A DNA stretch of 64,000 nucleotides from Myxococcus dinghuensis (GTDB lineage: Bacteria; Myxococcota; Myxococcia; Myxococcales; Myxococcaceae): NCBI RefSeq assembly GCF_024198235.1, contig NZ_JAKCFB010000001.1:434001-498000 (forward strand). Reading direction: 5' to 3'. Below, piece after piece: positions 7,995-17,634 of this stretch. How positions within the stretch are numbered: the stretch's first letter is position 1; every line of letters starts with the position of its first letter. The position numbers and the translations under genes are program-made. The notes below the pieces were generated by a model, which was given only the letters and a program-made list of their open reading frames with translations, was not told the origin of the DNA and did no database searches.

Positions 7995-9896
7995 TCATGG
8001 GTCGCGGAATGTCGTGGTCGCGACGTTGCCGTAGAGCGTGACCCCGATGGGAGAGGAACTCACGAGGCGGAAGACACCAAGTGCGTCGCGGGCGATGAGG
8101 TCATCGTCGCCGTCGCCGTCCGCGTCCGTGACGAAGAATCGATGGGGATCGTTCCAGGCATTCGCGTCTGACAGGGTACTGGCAGGGTGTAGGCTCATCA
8201 GCGCCAGAGTGCCCGCATTGGCGTGCAACACGCCGAACTCGCCGTTGCCGAACCGGAGAACCAAGTCGTCGTCACTGTCTCCATCGTAGTTCGCGACGTA
8301 AATGCGGTTGCCAGAGTTCCATCCGTTCGAGTCCGAGAGTCCTGCGTTGCTGTAGAGCGGCCCCGTCCAGGCGAGTTGGCTGCCGTTCGACTGCAGCGCA
8401 TTGAAGACCCCGCTCGTGTTGCGAGTGACGAGGTCGTCATCACCGTCCCCATCGTAGTCTGCCGGGAAGAAGCGCAGGCCGGTGTTCCATCCCTGAGAGT
8501 CCGAGAGGTTCGTGGTGGCGATGACGCCCGCGTTGGTGAGGTGGATGCCATCTGAGCGGAGTGCAATGAAGTTCCCGCTCGCGGACCGGGCAACGATGTC
8601 CTCGTCGCCATCTCCGTCGTAATTCATTACCCAGAATCGGTTGCCCGTGGCCCAGTTGTTGGCATCTGAGAAGGAGGAGTCGCTGAAGATGGTACCAGCG
8701 CTGACGAAGTGTGTGCGCTCGGAGCGCAACGCGGCGAATTCCCCGTTCGCGCTCCGGGTAATGATGTCATCATCGCCGTCTCCATCGTAGTCCGCCACGA
8801 AGAAGCGATTCTCCTTGTACCAGCCGTGCCGGTCCGAAAGATCGGGGAGGGCGATGAGGTCTCCCGACACACGGGTGAAGGTGCCAGCGTTGGCGCGATA
8901 GGCGAAGAACTCACCCCCCGGACCTCGGATGACCAAGTCGTCGTCCCCGTCCCCGTCGTAGTCCATCGTGAAGAATCGATTGCCCATGGCATAGGTGGGC
9001 GTGGGATACAGGTCGTGGGTGGCGTCGATATCCCCGCTGCTCAACCCCGTTCGTTGTCCGATGGTGACCCCCGGTGTGAGCACCTGGATGGTGGGTTGGC
9101 CATTGGCCGAGAACGCGTGAGTGCCGTAGTGCATCATGGAGTTGTAGTCGTAGGTGCCCAGGTCATCCCCATCCAAGATGTGCTGATTGAAGTTGTGCTC
9201 GCGGCCTTCCTCGACGTTTGCGAACAGGATGGTCACGAAGTTGTTGCGGTCTTCGCGGCTCTGCTCGTGCCACAGGCCAAGCGTATGGCCGATTTCATGG
9301 ATGGTGTTCCCCGTGGTGCAATCGTCCCCGAGTTCAAGGATCTGCTGACCACCCTGTCTTCCGGCAGGTGACCTGCAAACATCGTTGTTGTTAGGGCGTT
9401 CGAACGTGACGAAGTCGGGGAAGAGCGCGGCAACCGCCGCGTCCCTTAGGATGAACCGGACGTTGGTGCGTTCCTGCCAGTGTCGGATGGCCTCGTTCAC
9501 CCGCTCCTGGTTCTGGAGGTTGGGATCGATGGTGTAGGGCACCAGCGAGCTTGGCCAGCGGAAGCCGGCGCCGGTGATGGCAATACCCTGCGCGGAGACC
9601 TCGCCTGGGTACTTCGGAAGGTCCGAGACGCGTCCCAGGATGATGTCTCCTTCGAAGATGGCTGTCCCGTTGACCTCAGAGTACGTCAGTTCATGGAGGG
9701 TAGGGTTCGAACCGATGCGCAAATATGTCGTCCTCACAGGGGCGTCGGCTGGGATCCCGCGGTTTTCCTGAGCGGCCTCGGACACTGCAGGTGGTGGGGG
9801 CGTGGACTCCGATGCGTTGCAGCCCACCAGGATGGTGGTGGTGACGAGTGCGTGTCGGATGAACTGTCTATGCACAGGGGGGAGGATGTTTTTCAT
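7995..9896 (-). CDS. Astacin-type (M12A) metalloprotease lipoprotein with VCBS/FG-GAP repeats
   Basis: Secreted zinc endopeptidase of 633 residues. A type II signal peptide ends in the lipobox LVGC (Cys26), so the product is probably anchored in a membrane. The catalytic domain (about 105-295) has the full astacin signature HEIGHTLGLWHEQSR at residues 200-214 and the Met-turn SMMHYG with its Tyr257 zinc ligand. After it come six repeats of about 52 residues, each starting with a calcium-binding-like YDGDGDDDL motif. They resemble VCBS/FG-GAP blades and may form a propeller for substrate or surface binding. Asn, Ser and Thr are frequent and third-position GC is lower than in the surroundings, suggesting recent acquisition. 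The likely role is extracellular proteolysis in predation or matrix turnover, inferred from family and lifestyle. Confidence 0.9.
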   Translation of the reverse strand: MKNILPPVHRQFIRHALVTTTILVGCNASESTPPPPAVSEAAQENRGIPADAPVRTTYLRIGSNPTLHELTYSEVNGTAIFEGDIILGRVSDLPKYPGEVSAQGIAITGAGFRWPSSLVPYTIDPNLQNQERVNEAIRHWQERTNVRFILRDAAVAALFPDFVTFERPNNNDVCRSPAGRQGGQQILELGDDCTTGNTIHEIGHTLGLWHEQSREDRNNFVTILFANVEEGREHNFNQHILDGDDLGTYDYNSMMHYGTHAFSANGQPTIQVLTPGVTIGQRTGLSSGDIDATHDLYPTPTYAMGNRFFTMDYDGDGDDDLVIRGPGGEFFAYRANAGTFTRVSGDLIALPDLSDRHGWYKENRFFVADYDGDGDDDIITRSANGEFAALRSERTHFVSAGTIFSDSSFSDANNWATGNRFWVMNYDGDGDEDIVARSASGNFIALRSDGIHLTNAGVIATTNLSDSQGWNTGLRFFPADYDGDGDDDLVTRNTSGVFNALQSNGSQLAWTGPLYSNAGLSDSNGWNSGNRIYVANYDGDSDDDLVLRFGNGEFGVLHANAGTLALMSLHPASTLSDANAWNDPHRFFVTDADGDGDDDLIARDALGVFRLVSSSPIGVTLYGNVATTTFRDP

Positions 9897-10276
9897 GGTG
9901 GTTCAGGATTTCTTATTTCGCTGCGGACGGAATCGAGGCGAGGCACGCGACGTGAGGGTGTGTTGCCTGCCGTGGTTGTCGTGTCGAGGCGTTGTTCGTA
10001 TGAAGGAGATGGAGTGCAGTCTTTGCGGCCCGGTCTCGACGCTGAACAAGAGGTCATCCATGTAGACGCGGTCAATCGAAAATCCTTACTCGTCCTGCCG
10101 CTCCGCTCTTGTCGCGTCGCGAGGATTTTCCTAACACGTGGCGGTGACATGCCACCGTCCGTTTCAGTCGCACTTCACTGGCCCGCCTTCGATGTTTCAA
10201 TGTACTGGTCAAGCTTTGTGGTTGATCGTTGCCTCGTGATTGTATTTCGATGAGGCCGACGGAGAACCTGGAGGGC
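9897..10276. other. Low-GC intergenic region upstream of the astacin gene
   Basis: 380 bases between the 3' end of the trypsin-like protease gene and the start of the astacin gene, both leftward. The base composition is clearly less GC-rich than average. It should hold the promoter of the astacin gene. A TTGACC hexamer on the minus strand (10208-10213) has no convincing -10 partner. No gene, repeat or strong hairpin is seen. Confidence 0.5.
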
Positions 10277-11275
10277 TCAGTTGAAGTAGGTCTTGGGGGG
10301 CGGAGGTGTCTTGGCGGAACGGAGGGGGCGGACCTGGAGCCACCGGCCGATGACGTCGAGGAGGCCGTCGAACGTGTCGCGCAGGGCCCACGCGCGGTCG
10401 TCCGAGTCGGCCAATCCCACGCACCGGTTGAGGCCCTCGCGCAGCGCGCGCTGGGCCCCCGGACAGTCGCCGCACGCGGCGATGAGGCGCTCGGCGGTGC
10501 GCACGTAGAGCCGATAGCAGCCGTCCACGTCGCCCCGGTTGTACGCGGGCGCCCCGGCGTTGATGGCCTGGCCGAGCGTGGTGGCCATGGACTCCACCGC
10601 GTCCGATGACGCGCCCTCCAGCAGGCTCAGCGGGTGCTGGGGCACCTGTCGCACGCGGCTCGCGCGGCGGCGCGGCATCTCCAGCGTGGACAGCGGCGCG
10701 GTGCCCTGGCCCTGCAGCAGCGGGGCGACGTAGCGGGTGGGGATGACCAGCCCCAGCGCGCGGCCGTTGGCGAGGGCCGCCGTGGCCACGCCCACCACGC
10801 CTCCCTGGGCATCCAGCACGGGGCCTCCCGAGGACTCCTCGGGGAGGGTGCGCGTGAGCTCCAGCAGCGTGAGCCAGTCGCCGAGCACCTGCACCGCGCG
10901 CACCTGCTGGCTGCGCACCTCGGGGGACGGGCCGGCCATGGCACGCAGCAGATAGACGGTGTCTCCCTCGCCGGGCAGGGGCGCGCGGGGGAGGCAGAGG
11001 GGCGGGGCGATGTCCGGCAGGGGCAGGCGCAGGACGGCCAGGTCCCTGCGTTCATCCAGGGCGGCCACCTGGACGACCTCCGCGCGCACGCCGTCCGCCA
11101 TCACCGCGTGGATGACGCGCGCGCCGGCCACGGCGTGGAGGCTGGTGACCAGATGTCCCTGCGTGCTGGCGACGAAGCCCGAGGCGACGCGTCCGTCGAC
11201 CTCCAGCAACACCAGGGACGGTGTCGCGTGGACCAGCACCTCGCGGGGAGGAGACCTGTCGTTGCCCTCGGCCAT
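10277..11275 (-). CDS. Trypsin-like serine protease without signal peptide
   Basis: Chymotrypsin/HtrA-fold protease of 332 residues. The catalytic triad is visible as His47 (TSLHAVAG), Asp78 (RRDLAVL) and Ser149 (ESSGGPVLD). The protease domain spans about residues 12-190. There is no PDZ domain. The C-terminal 140 residues form an unrecognised alpha-helical region with a Cys pair (CGDCPG), resembling a helical-repeat or effector domain. No signal peptide or membrane segment is present, so the enzyme appears cytoplasmic, which is unusual for this fold. The ATG at 11275 is preceded by AGGAGG. It is transcribed divergently from the uvrA-like gene. The substrate is unknown. Confidence 0.85.
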   Translation of the reverse strand: MAEGNDRSPPREVLVHATPSLVLLEVDGRVASGFVASTQGHLVTSLHAVAGARVIHAVMADGVRAEVVQVAALDERRDLAVLRLPLPDIAPPLCLPRAPLPGEGDTVYLLRAMAGPSPEVRSQQVRAVQVLGDWLTLLELTRTLPEESSGGPVLDAQGGVVGVATAALANGRALGLVIPTRYVAPLLQGQGTAPLSTLEMPRRRASRVRQVPQHPLSLLEGASSDAVESMATTLGQAINAGAPAYNRGDVDGCYRLYVRTAERLIAACGDCPGAQRALREGLNRCVGLADSDDRAWALRDTFDGLLDVIGRWLQVRPLRSAKTPPPPKTYFN

Positions 11276-11456
11276 GGCTGCCCTCCTGCTTCACATGGGG
11301 GTGCTCCGACGCCTGGGACGGGCGCCTTCCGAGCGCCCACGCGCTGGCGTTGTATCAAGCCGCCCGCCCGACTCCCAACCCGGTGGGGGGCCGCCGGCCA
11401 TTCCGATTCACTTGGCGATGGCATTGGAGTGTCAGGTCGTTAAACCTCCGACCCGA

Positions 11457-14400
11457 ATGCACAAGACCCACCTCGTCGGCGCTCGCACCCACAACCTGAA
11501 GGACCTCTCCGTCGACCTGTCGGAAGGGGAGCTCGTCGTCGTGACGGGAGTGTCCGGCGCGGGCAAATCCAGCCTGGCGCTCGACACCCTGTATGCCGAG
11601 GGCCAGCGGCGCTTCGTGGAGAGCTTCAGCCCGTACGCCCGGCAGTTCCTCGAGCGGCTGGAGCGTCCGCCCATGGACGCGCTGGAGCCGGTGGCGGCGG
11701 GCGTCGCGGTGGATCGCCGCGCGCCGGTGAAGAGCTCGCGCTCGACGGTGGCCACGCTGGCGGACGCGGAGCCGTACCTGTCCGCGCTCTTCACGCGCGA
11801 GGCCATGCCCGTGTGTCCGAAGTGCGGGGTGGAGGCCGTACACACCGACGCGCGCGCGGCGGCCCGGGGGCTCATCGCCGCGACGCCGGACGTGACGGCG
11901 CTCATCGCCTTCCCGCTGCGCATCCCCGACACGGCGTCGTTCCTGGGCATCCGCGCGCGGCTGCTCAAGGACGGCTACCACCGGCTGCTGGTGGGCGGCG
12001 AGGTGAAGGAGCTGGAGTCGCTGCGCCCCTCGGAGGCGACGGACCCGGCGGGCGTCGCGCGCGTGCTGGTGGACCGCGTGAAGCTGACGGACGCGCACCT
12101 GTCCCGCGTGACGCAGGCGGTGGAGGACGCGTGGGCGCGCGCGGAGGGCGACGCGGTGGTGCTCGTCGAGGGCCAGGAGGCGCGGCGCGTGCGACGGGGG
12201 CTGGTGTGCCCGAAGTGCGCCCGGGAGTTCGAGCCCGCACGTCCCGGGCTGTTCAGCTACCAGTCGCCCGTGGGCGCGTGCGCGGCGTGCCGCGGCTTCG
12301 GGCGGACCATCGGCATCGACTGGGACAAGGTGATCCCCAACCCCGCGCTGAGCCTGGCGGAGGGCGCCATCCGGCCCTGGTCGGGCAAGTCGTCCGAGTG
12401 GGAGCGGACCATGCTCCAGCGCTGGTGCCGCTCGCAGGGCATCCCCATGGACGCGCCCTGGGGGGCGCTGACACCCGCGCAGCGCGAGTCGGTGCTGGAG
12501 GGCGCGGGGGACTACGACGAGGGGCGGGCCTACCCGGGCGTGCGCGCGTGGTTCCGGTGGATGGAGTCGCGCACGTACAAGATGCACGTGCGCGTGCTGC
12601 TCGCGCGCTACCGCGCCTACACGCTGTGCCAGAGCTGCGGCGGGGCGCGCCTCAACGAGCAGGCGCGGGCGTACCGCGTGGGCGGGTTGGACCTGCCCGC
12701 GTGGCACGGCCTGGAGCTGAGCGAGGCGGTGTCCCGGCTGGAGGCGTTGCGCGCGAGGACGGGGCAGGGCGAGCTGGCGCGGCGAGAGCTGCTCAACCGG
12801 CTGGGCTATCTGCTGCGCGTGGGCCTGGGCTACCTCACGCTGGACCGTCAGGCGCGCACGTTGTCCGGGGGCGAGGCGCAGCGCGTGTCGCTCACCGCGG
12901 CGCTCGGCACGTCGCTGACGGGCTCGCTGTTCGTGCTGGACGAACCCACCGTGGGGTTGCACCCCGGGGACGTACCGCCGCTGACGGAGGCCATCGCGGA
13001 GCTGGCCGAGCGCGGCAACATCGCGATGGTCATCGAGCACGACCCGCTGGTCATCCGCTCCGCGCACCGCGTGCTGGAGCTGGGGCCCGGCGCGGGACGC
13101 GAGGGCGGGACGCTGTGCTTCGACGGCCCGCCGGAGACGCTGGCCCGACGCAAGGACCTGCCCACGGGGCGGCTGCTGGCGGGCGGCGACGAGGCGAAAC
13201 GCGCGCCGCGTGAGCGCACCGGGGCCCTGCGCGTGCGAGGCGCGCGTGAGCACAACCTGAAGGCGCTGACGGTGGGCGTGCCGCTCGGCGTGCTGTGCAC
13301 CGTGACGGGGCCGAGCGGCTCCGGCAAGAGCACGCTGGTGGATGAAATCCTCTACCGGCACCTGGCGCGCCGCCTGTGCGTGAAGGACGTGGAGGCCCCG
13401 GGCGCGGTGGACGCGCTGGAGGGGGCGGAGGCGGTGGAGGCCGTCACCTTCGTGGACCAGTCGCCGCTGGGGCGCACCTCGCGCGGCAACGCCGCGACGT
13501 ACACCAAGGCGTGGGACCGGCTGCGCGAGCGCTTCGCCGCGGAGCCGGACGCGCAGGTGCGGGGCCTGACGCCGGCGCACTTCTCCTTCAACGTGGACAA
13601 GGGCCGCTGCGAGGCCTGCGCGGGCGAGGGCTACGAGACGGTGGAGATGCAGTTCCTCGCCGACGTGGCGCTGCTGTGCGCGGTGTGCCGCGGCCGGCGC
13701 TTCAAGGAGGAGGTGCTCGCCGTCCGTCACCAGGGCTTCAGCGTCGCGCAGGTGCTGGAGATGACGGTGGACGAGGTGCTCCAGCACTTCGGGAGCGACG
13801 CGGCCCTCCAGCGCACGCTGGGCCCCGCGGCGCGCCTGGGCCTGGGGTATCTGCCCCTGGGACAGCCCCTGTCCACGCTCTCCGGCGGCGAGGCCCAGCG
13901 CCTGAAGCTGGCGCGCGCGCTGGCGAGCGAGGCGAAGGGCACGCTGTTTCTCATCGACGAGCCCAGCGCCGGGCTGCACGCGGAGGACGTGCGCCACGTC
14001 ATCGCCGCGCTGCACGCGCTGGTGGACAAGGGCGCCAGCGTCATCGTCGTGGACCACGACGTCGCGGTGATGAAGGCGTCCGACTGGCTCATCGACCTGG
14101 GGCCGGTGGGCGGCCGCGACGGCGGTCGTCTCGTGGCCGAGGGCACGCCCGACGCGGTGGCCCGGGGCCAGGGCGCCACGGCCGTGGCCCTGCGGGGCGA
14201 GCGCAAGCCGCTGGGGCGCCCGGTGAAGCCGCGCAAGGCAGGAGGCAAGGAGGCCCCGCCCGCCATCGAGGTGGAGCACGCGCGCGAGCACAACCTCCAG
14301 GACGTCTCGTGCCGCATCCCCCTGGGCAAGATGACCGTCGTCACCGGGCCCAGCGGTTCGGGCAAGAGCTCGCTGGCCTTCGACGTGGTGTTCGCGGAGG

Positions 14401-16772
14401 GGCAGCGGCGCTTCCTGGAGACGCTCAGCCCCTACGCGCGGCAGTTCCTGCCCACCATGCCCCGGCCGGACGTGGAGCGCGTCAGCTCCATCCCGCCGTC
14501 CGTGGCGCTGGAGCAGCGCACGTCGCGCGCGGGCGCCACGAGCACCGTGGCCACCGTGACGGAGGTCGCCCACTACCTGCGCCTCCTGTACGCGAAGCTG
14601 GGAGAGCCGCACTGCCCCCGCGACGACACCCCCATCACCGCGACGACGCCGGAGGTGCTGTACGCGCAGCTCGCCGCGATGAAGGGCGAGGGGACGGTGC
14701 TGGCGCCCGCGGTGCGCTCGCGCAAGGGCACCTACCTGGACGTGTTCGCCGCGGCGGCCCGCGCGGGCCTCACGACGGCCATCGTCGACGGACAGGTGGC
14801 CTCCACGGACGATCCGCCCCGGCTGGCCAAGACGCGCGAGCACGACATCGACCTCGTCATGTACGAGGGGCGGCTGGCGAAGCTGCCGCGCGACGTGTTC
14901 GACAAGGCGCTGGGCTGGGGCCAGGGCGCGCTGAAGGTCCGCGACGCGAAGGGCGAGACGCTCCTGTCCACCGAGCGCACCTGCCCCAAGTGCGGCACCG
15001 CCGTGCCGGAGCTGGACCCGCGCTGGTTCTCCTTCAACACGAAGCAGGGCGCCTGCGAGTCGTGCGAGGGCACGGGCGTGCAGGGCGGCCCCACGGCGAT
15101 GGCGGAGGGCGAGACGGCCGCGTGTCGCGCGTGCGGCGGCAGCCGGTTGGCGCCGGTGCCCCGGGGCGTGCGGCTGGAGGGCGCGCGCTACCACGAGGTG
15201 GTGCAGCAGTCCGTCGCGGCGACGCTCACGCGCGTGCGTGGGTGGAAGTTCAAGGGCGACCGGGCGCTCCTGGGCGAGCCGTCGCGACAGGAGCTGCTGC
15301 GGCGCATGGAGTTCCTGGAGCGCGTGGGGCTGGGCTACCTGTCGCTGGACCGCAACGCGGCCTCGCTGTCGGGCGGGGAGATGCAGCGGCTGCGGCTGTC
15401 GGCCCAGTTGGGCGCGGGGCTCACCGGGGCCATGTACGTGCTGGACGAGCCGACCATCGGGCTGCACCCGCGCGACACCCACCGGCTCCTGGAGAACCTG
15501 CGCGCGCTGGTGGCCACGGGCTCCACCGTGCTGGTGGTGGAGCACGACTCGGACACCATCCGCGCCGCGGACCACCTGCTGGACCTGGGCCCGACGGGAG
15601 GTCGCGGCGGGGGCCGCATCATCGCGGAGGGGCCTCCGGACGTGGTGCTCCAGAGCGACTCGCCCACCGCCGCCGCCCTCAGGGCCGCGCAGGTGCGTCC
15701 GCCCTCCGGCCGGGGTGAGCCGAAGGAGTGGCTGGAGCTGAAGGGCGCGCGCGCCAACAACCTGAAGCGGGTGGACCTGCGGCTTCCCCTGGGGCGGCTC
15801 AACGTCGTCAGCGGCGTGTCCGGCTCGGGCAAGAGCACGCTGGTGCGCCAGGTGCTGTACCCGGCCCTGCGCGAGGCGCTGGAGCGGGTGTCCGTGAAGC
15901 CCGGGCCGTTCGACTCGCTGCGCGGCGTCGAGCCCGTCAAGCGGGTGCTGTCGGTGGACCAGTCGCCCATCGGCCGCACGCCGCGCTCGGTGCCCGCGAC
16001 GTTCCTGGGCATCTGGGACGAGCTGCGCCGCGCCTTCGCGGCCACGCCCGAGGCGAAGATTCGCGGCTTCTCCGCCGCGCGCTTCTCCTTCAACACCGCC
16101 AGCGGCGGGCGCTGCACCACGTGCGAGGGGCAGGGCGCCATCTCCCACGAGATGTCCTTCCTGCCCGACGTCGTCACCCCGTGCGAGGCGTGCGGCGGCG
16201 CGCGCTTCGACGCGGCGACGCTGGAGGTGCGCTACCACGGGCTGTCCATCGGCGACGTGCTGCGCCTGTCCGCGGACGAGGCCAAGGACGTCTTCAAGGC
16301 GCTGCCCAAGGTGTCCGCGCCGCTGGAGTGCCTGTCCGACCTGGGCGTGGGCTACCTCCAGTTGGGGCAGGGCTCCAACACGCTCTCCGGCGGCGAGGCG
16401 CAGCGGCTGAAGCTGGCGTCGGAGCTGACGGCGTCGTCGCGGCACGTGCCCACGCTGTACGTGCTCGACGAGCCCACCACCGGCCTGCACCTGGGCGACG
16501 TCGAGAAGCTCATCACCTTCATGGGCCGGCTGGTGGACCGCGGTGACACGCTCGTCGTCATCGAACACCACCCGTCCGTCATCGGCGCCGCGGACCATCT
16601 CGTGGAGCTGGGGCCGGAGGGCGGCGACGACGGCGGGCTCATCGTCGGCGCGGGGACGCCTCGCGAGGTCTCGAAACTCAAGACGGCGACGGGCCGTGTG
16701 CTGAAGTCGTACTTCTCCGGTGAGGAATCCCGGAGTTCCCGCCGCGGCGTGGGGGGCGCGCGTCACGGGTAG
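11457..16772 (+). CDS. uvrA: Double-length UvrA: excinuclease ABC subunit A with four ABC ATPase units
   Basis: DNA-damage recognition ATPase of the nucleotide excision repair type, but 1771 residues long instead of about 950. It is two UvrA-like halves in tandem. Walker A motifs lie near residues 31, 617, 964 and 1453 (GVSGAGKS, GPSGSGKS, GPSGSGKS, GVSGSGKS). Each is matched by an LSGGE signature (near 470, 808, 1304 and 1643) and a Walker B with DEP. Both halves carry a UvrB-binding-like insert and Cys pairs of the zinc modules (CPKCG, CEACAG, CESCEG, CTTCEG). The ATG at 11457 is chosen because the UvrA core starts immediately. An in-frame ATG at 11418 is possible. No uvrB or uvrC lies nearby. 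Whether this replaces or supplements a standard UvrA cannot be told from the window. Confidence 0.92.
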   Translation: MHKTHLVGARTHNLKDLSVDLSEGELVVVTGVSGAGKSSLALDTLYAEGQRRFVESFSPYARQFLERLERPPMDALEPVAAGVAVDRRAPVKSSRSTVATLADAEPYLSALFTREAMPVCPKCGVEAVHTDARAAARGLIAATPDVTALIAFPLRIPDTASFLGIRARLLKDGYHRLLVGGEVKELESLRPSEATDPAGVARVLVDRVKLTDAHLSRVTQAVEDAWARAEGDAVVLVEGQEARRVRRGLVCPKCAREFEPARPGLFSYQSPVGACAACRGFGRTIGIDWDKVIPNPALSLAEGAIRPWSGKSSEWERTMLQRWCRSQGIPMDAPWGALTPAQRESVLEGAGDYDEGRAYPGVRAWFRWMESRTYKMHVRVLLARYRAYTLCQSCGGARLNEQARAYRVGGLDLPAWHGLELSEAVSRLEALRARTGQGELARRELLNRLGYLLRVGLGYLTLDRQARTLSGGEAQRVSLTAALGTSLTGSLFVLDEPTVGLHPGDVPPLTEAIAELAERGNIAMVIEHDPLVIRSAHRVLELGPGAGREGGTLCFDGPPETLARRKDLPTGRLLAGGDEAKRAPRERTGALRVRGAREHNLKALTVGVPLGVLCTVTGPSGSGKSTLVDEILYRHLARRLCVKDVEAPGAVDALEGAEAVEAVTFVDQSPLGRTSRGNAATYTKAWDRLRERFAAEPDAQVRGLTPAHFSFNVDKGRCEACAGEGYETVEMQFLADVALLCAVCRGRRFKEEVLAVRHQGFSVAQVLEMTVDEVLQHFGSDAALQRTLGPAARLGLGYLPLGQPLSTLSGGEAQRLKLARALASEAKGTLFLIDEPSAGLHAEDVRHVIAALHALVDKGASVIVVDHDVAVMKASDWLIDLGPVGGRDGGRLVAEGTPDAVARGQGATAVALRGERKPLGRPVKPRKAGGKEAPPAIEVEHAREHNLQDVSCRIPLGKMTVVTGPSGSGKSSLAFDVVFAEGQRRFLETLSPYARQFLPTMPRPDVERVSSIPPSVALEQRTSRAGATSTVATVTEVAHYLRLLYAKLGEPHCPRDDTPITATTPEVLYAQLAAMKGEGTVLAPAVRSRKGTYLDVFAAAARAGLTTAIVDGQVASTDDPPRLAKTREHDIDLVMYEGRLAKLPRDVFDKALGWGQGALKVRDAKGETLLSTERTCPKCGTAVPELDPRWFSFNTKQGACESCEGTGVQGGPTAMAEGETAACRACGGSRLAPVPRGVRLEGARYHEVVQQSVAATLTRVRGWKFKGDRALLGEPSRQELLRRMEFLERVGLGYLSLDRNAASLSGGEMQRLRLSAQLGAGLTGAMYVLDEPTIGLHPRDTHRLLENLRALVATGSTVLVVEHDSDTIRAADHLLDLGPTGGRGGGRIIAEGPPDVVLQSDSPTAAALRAAQVRPPSGRGEPKEWLELKGARANNLKRVDLRLPLGRLNVVSGVSGSGKSTLVRQVLYPALREALERVSVKPGPFDSLRGVEPVKRVLSVDQSPIGRTPRSVPATFLGIWDELRRAFAATPEAKIRGFSAARFSFNTASGGRCTTCEGQGAISHEMSFLPDVVTPCEACGGARFDAATLEVRYHGLSIGDVLRLSADEAKDVFKALPKVSAPLECLSDLGVGYLQLGQGSNTLSGGEAQRLKLASELTASSRHVPTLYVLDEPTTGLHLGDVEKLITFMGRLVDRGDTLVVIEHHPSVIGAADHLVELGPEGGDDGGLIVGAGTPREVSKLKTATGRVLKSYFSGEESRSSRRGVGGARHG

Positions 16773-16840
16773 GGGGCCGTGTCGCGGGGCCGACAGAAGG
16801 CCGTGAAATGCGGGCGGGCCTTCGGCATGCTGTCGCCGCC

Positions 16841-17437
16841 ATGAAGACCCTCTCTGTCATCGGCGTCGTCACCGCGCTCGCCGCCACCCCGGCCCTGGCC
16901 GGCGGACCGGCGGCGAAGCCCGCGACGACCCAAGCGAAGTCCCAGCCCCCGAGCGAGAAGAAGCCCATGTCCTTCCACGACCTCACCGCCAACCGCCTCG
17001 ACGGCAAGCCCGAGAAGCTCTCCGACTTCCAGGGCAAGGTCGTCCTCGTCGTCAACACCGCGTCCGAGTGTGGCTACACGCCGCAGTACGCGGGCCTGGA
17101 GAAGCTGTACCAGGACTACAAGGACAAGGGCGTCGTCGTCGTCGGCTTCCCGTCCAACGACTTCGGCGGCCAGGAGCCGGGCACGTCCGAGCAGATCAAG
17201 CAGTTCTGCGAGCTGCGCTTCAAGGTCACCTTCCCCATGTTCGAGAAGGTGAAGACGAAGGGCGAGGGCCAGTCCCCCGTCTACGCCTTCCTCTCCAAGG
17301 ACCACGAGGCGCCCAAGTGGAACTTCCACAAGTACGTGGTGGGCAAGGACGGCCAGGTGCGCGCGGGCTTCCCCAGCAAGGTGACGCCGGAGAGCGACGA
17401 GCTGCGCAAGGCCATCGACGCGGCGCTCGCGCAGTAG
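16841..17437 (+). CDS. Exported glutathione peroxidase-like protein
   Basis: Thiol peroxidase of the glutathione peroxidase family, 198 residues including an N-terminal signal peptide (about 1-20, cleavage after ALA) and a Lys/Pro-rich linker. The peroxidatic cysteine is Cys77 in NTASECGYTPQY, and the family motif KWNFHKYVV carries the catalytic Trp and Asn. The usual FPCNQFG motif reads FPSNDFG (Ser106, Asp108), so the Gln of the catalytic tetrad is replaced and the adjacent Cys is missing. This may change activity or reductant use. The ATG at 16841 is used because it begins the signal peptide. The gene follows uvrA-like by 68 bases and could be co-transcribed. The likely location is the periplasm, for peroxide defence of the envelope. 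Confidence 0.88.
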   Translation: MKTLSVIGVVTALAATPALAGGPAAKPATTQAKSQPPSEKKPMSFHDLTANRLDGKPEKLSDFQGKVVLVVNTASECGYTPQYAGLEKLYQDYKDKGVVVVGFPSNDFGGQEPGTSEQIKQFCELRFKVTFPMFEKVKTKGEGQSPVYAFLSKDHEAPKWNFHKYVVGKDGQVRAGFPSKVTPESDELRKAIDAALAQ

Positions 17438-17634
17438 TCGTCCGGAGGTGACCTGCGTCGGTCCGGGCGTCCACCCGGTCCGGCGCTTCGTCGCCTGGTG
17501 GCCCGTGGGGGCTCGCGAGGACCTTCGCTCCGTCCTCCGGCTTCCCTGCGTGCGGCCCCAGCGACGGGCGTGGCATGCGTGACGTCCGGGCCCCACCGTG
17601 AGGGTCGGACGTTGGCCCTGGAGGAGGGAGCCGC

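Noticed and set aside
9893-10150. An 85-codon minus-strand frame ahead of the astacin gene
   Set aside because: No ribosome binding site, no third-position GC bias and no family resemblance.
11355-16766. A long antisense frame opposite the uvrA-like gene
   Set aside because: Same cause: no motif, no ribosome binding site, and the plus-strand gene has all four ATPase motif sets.
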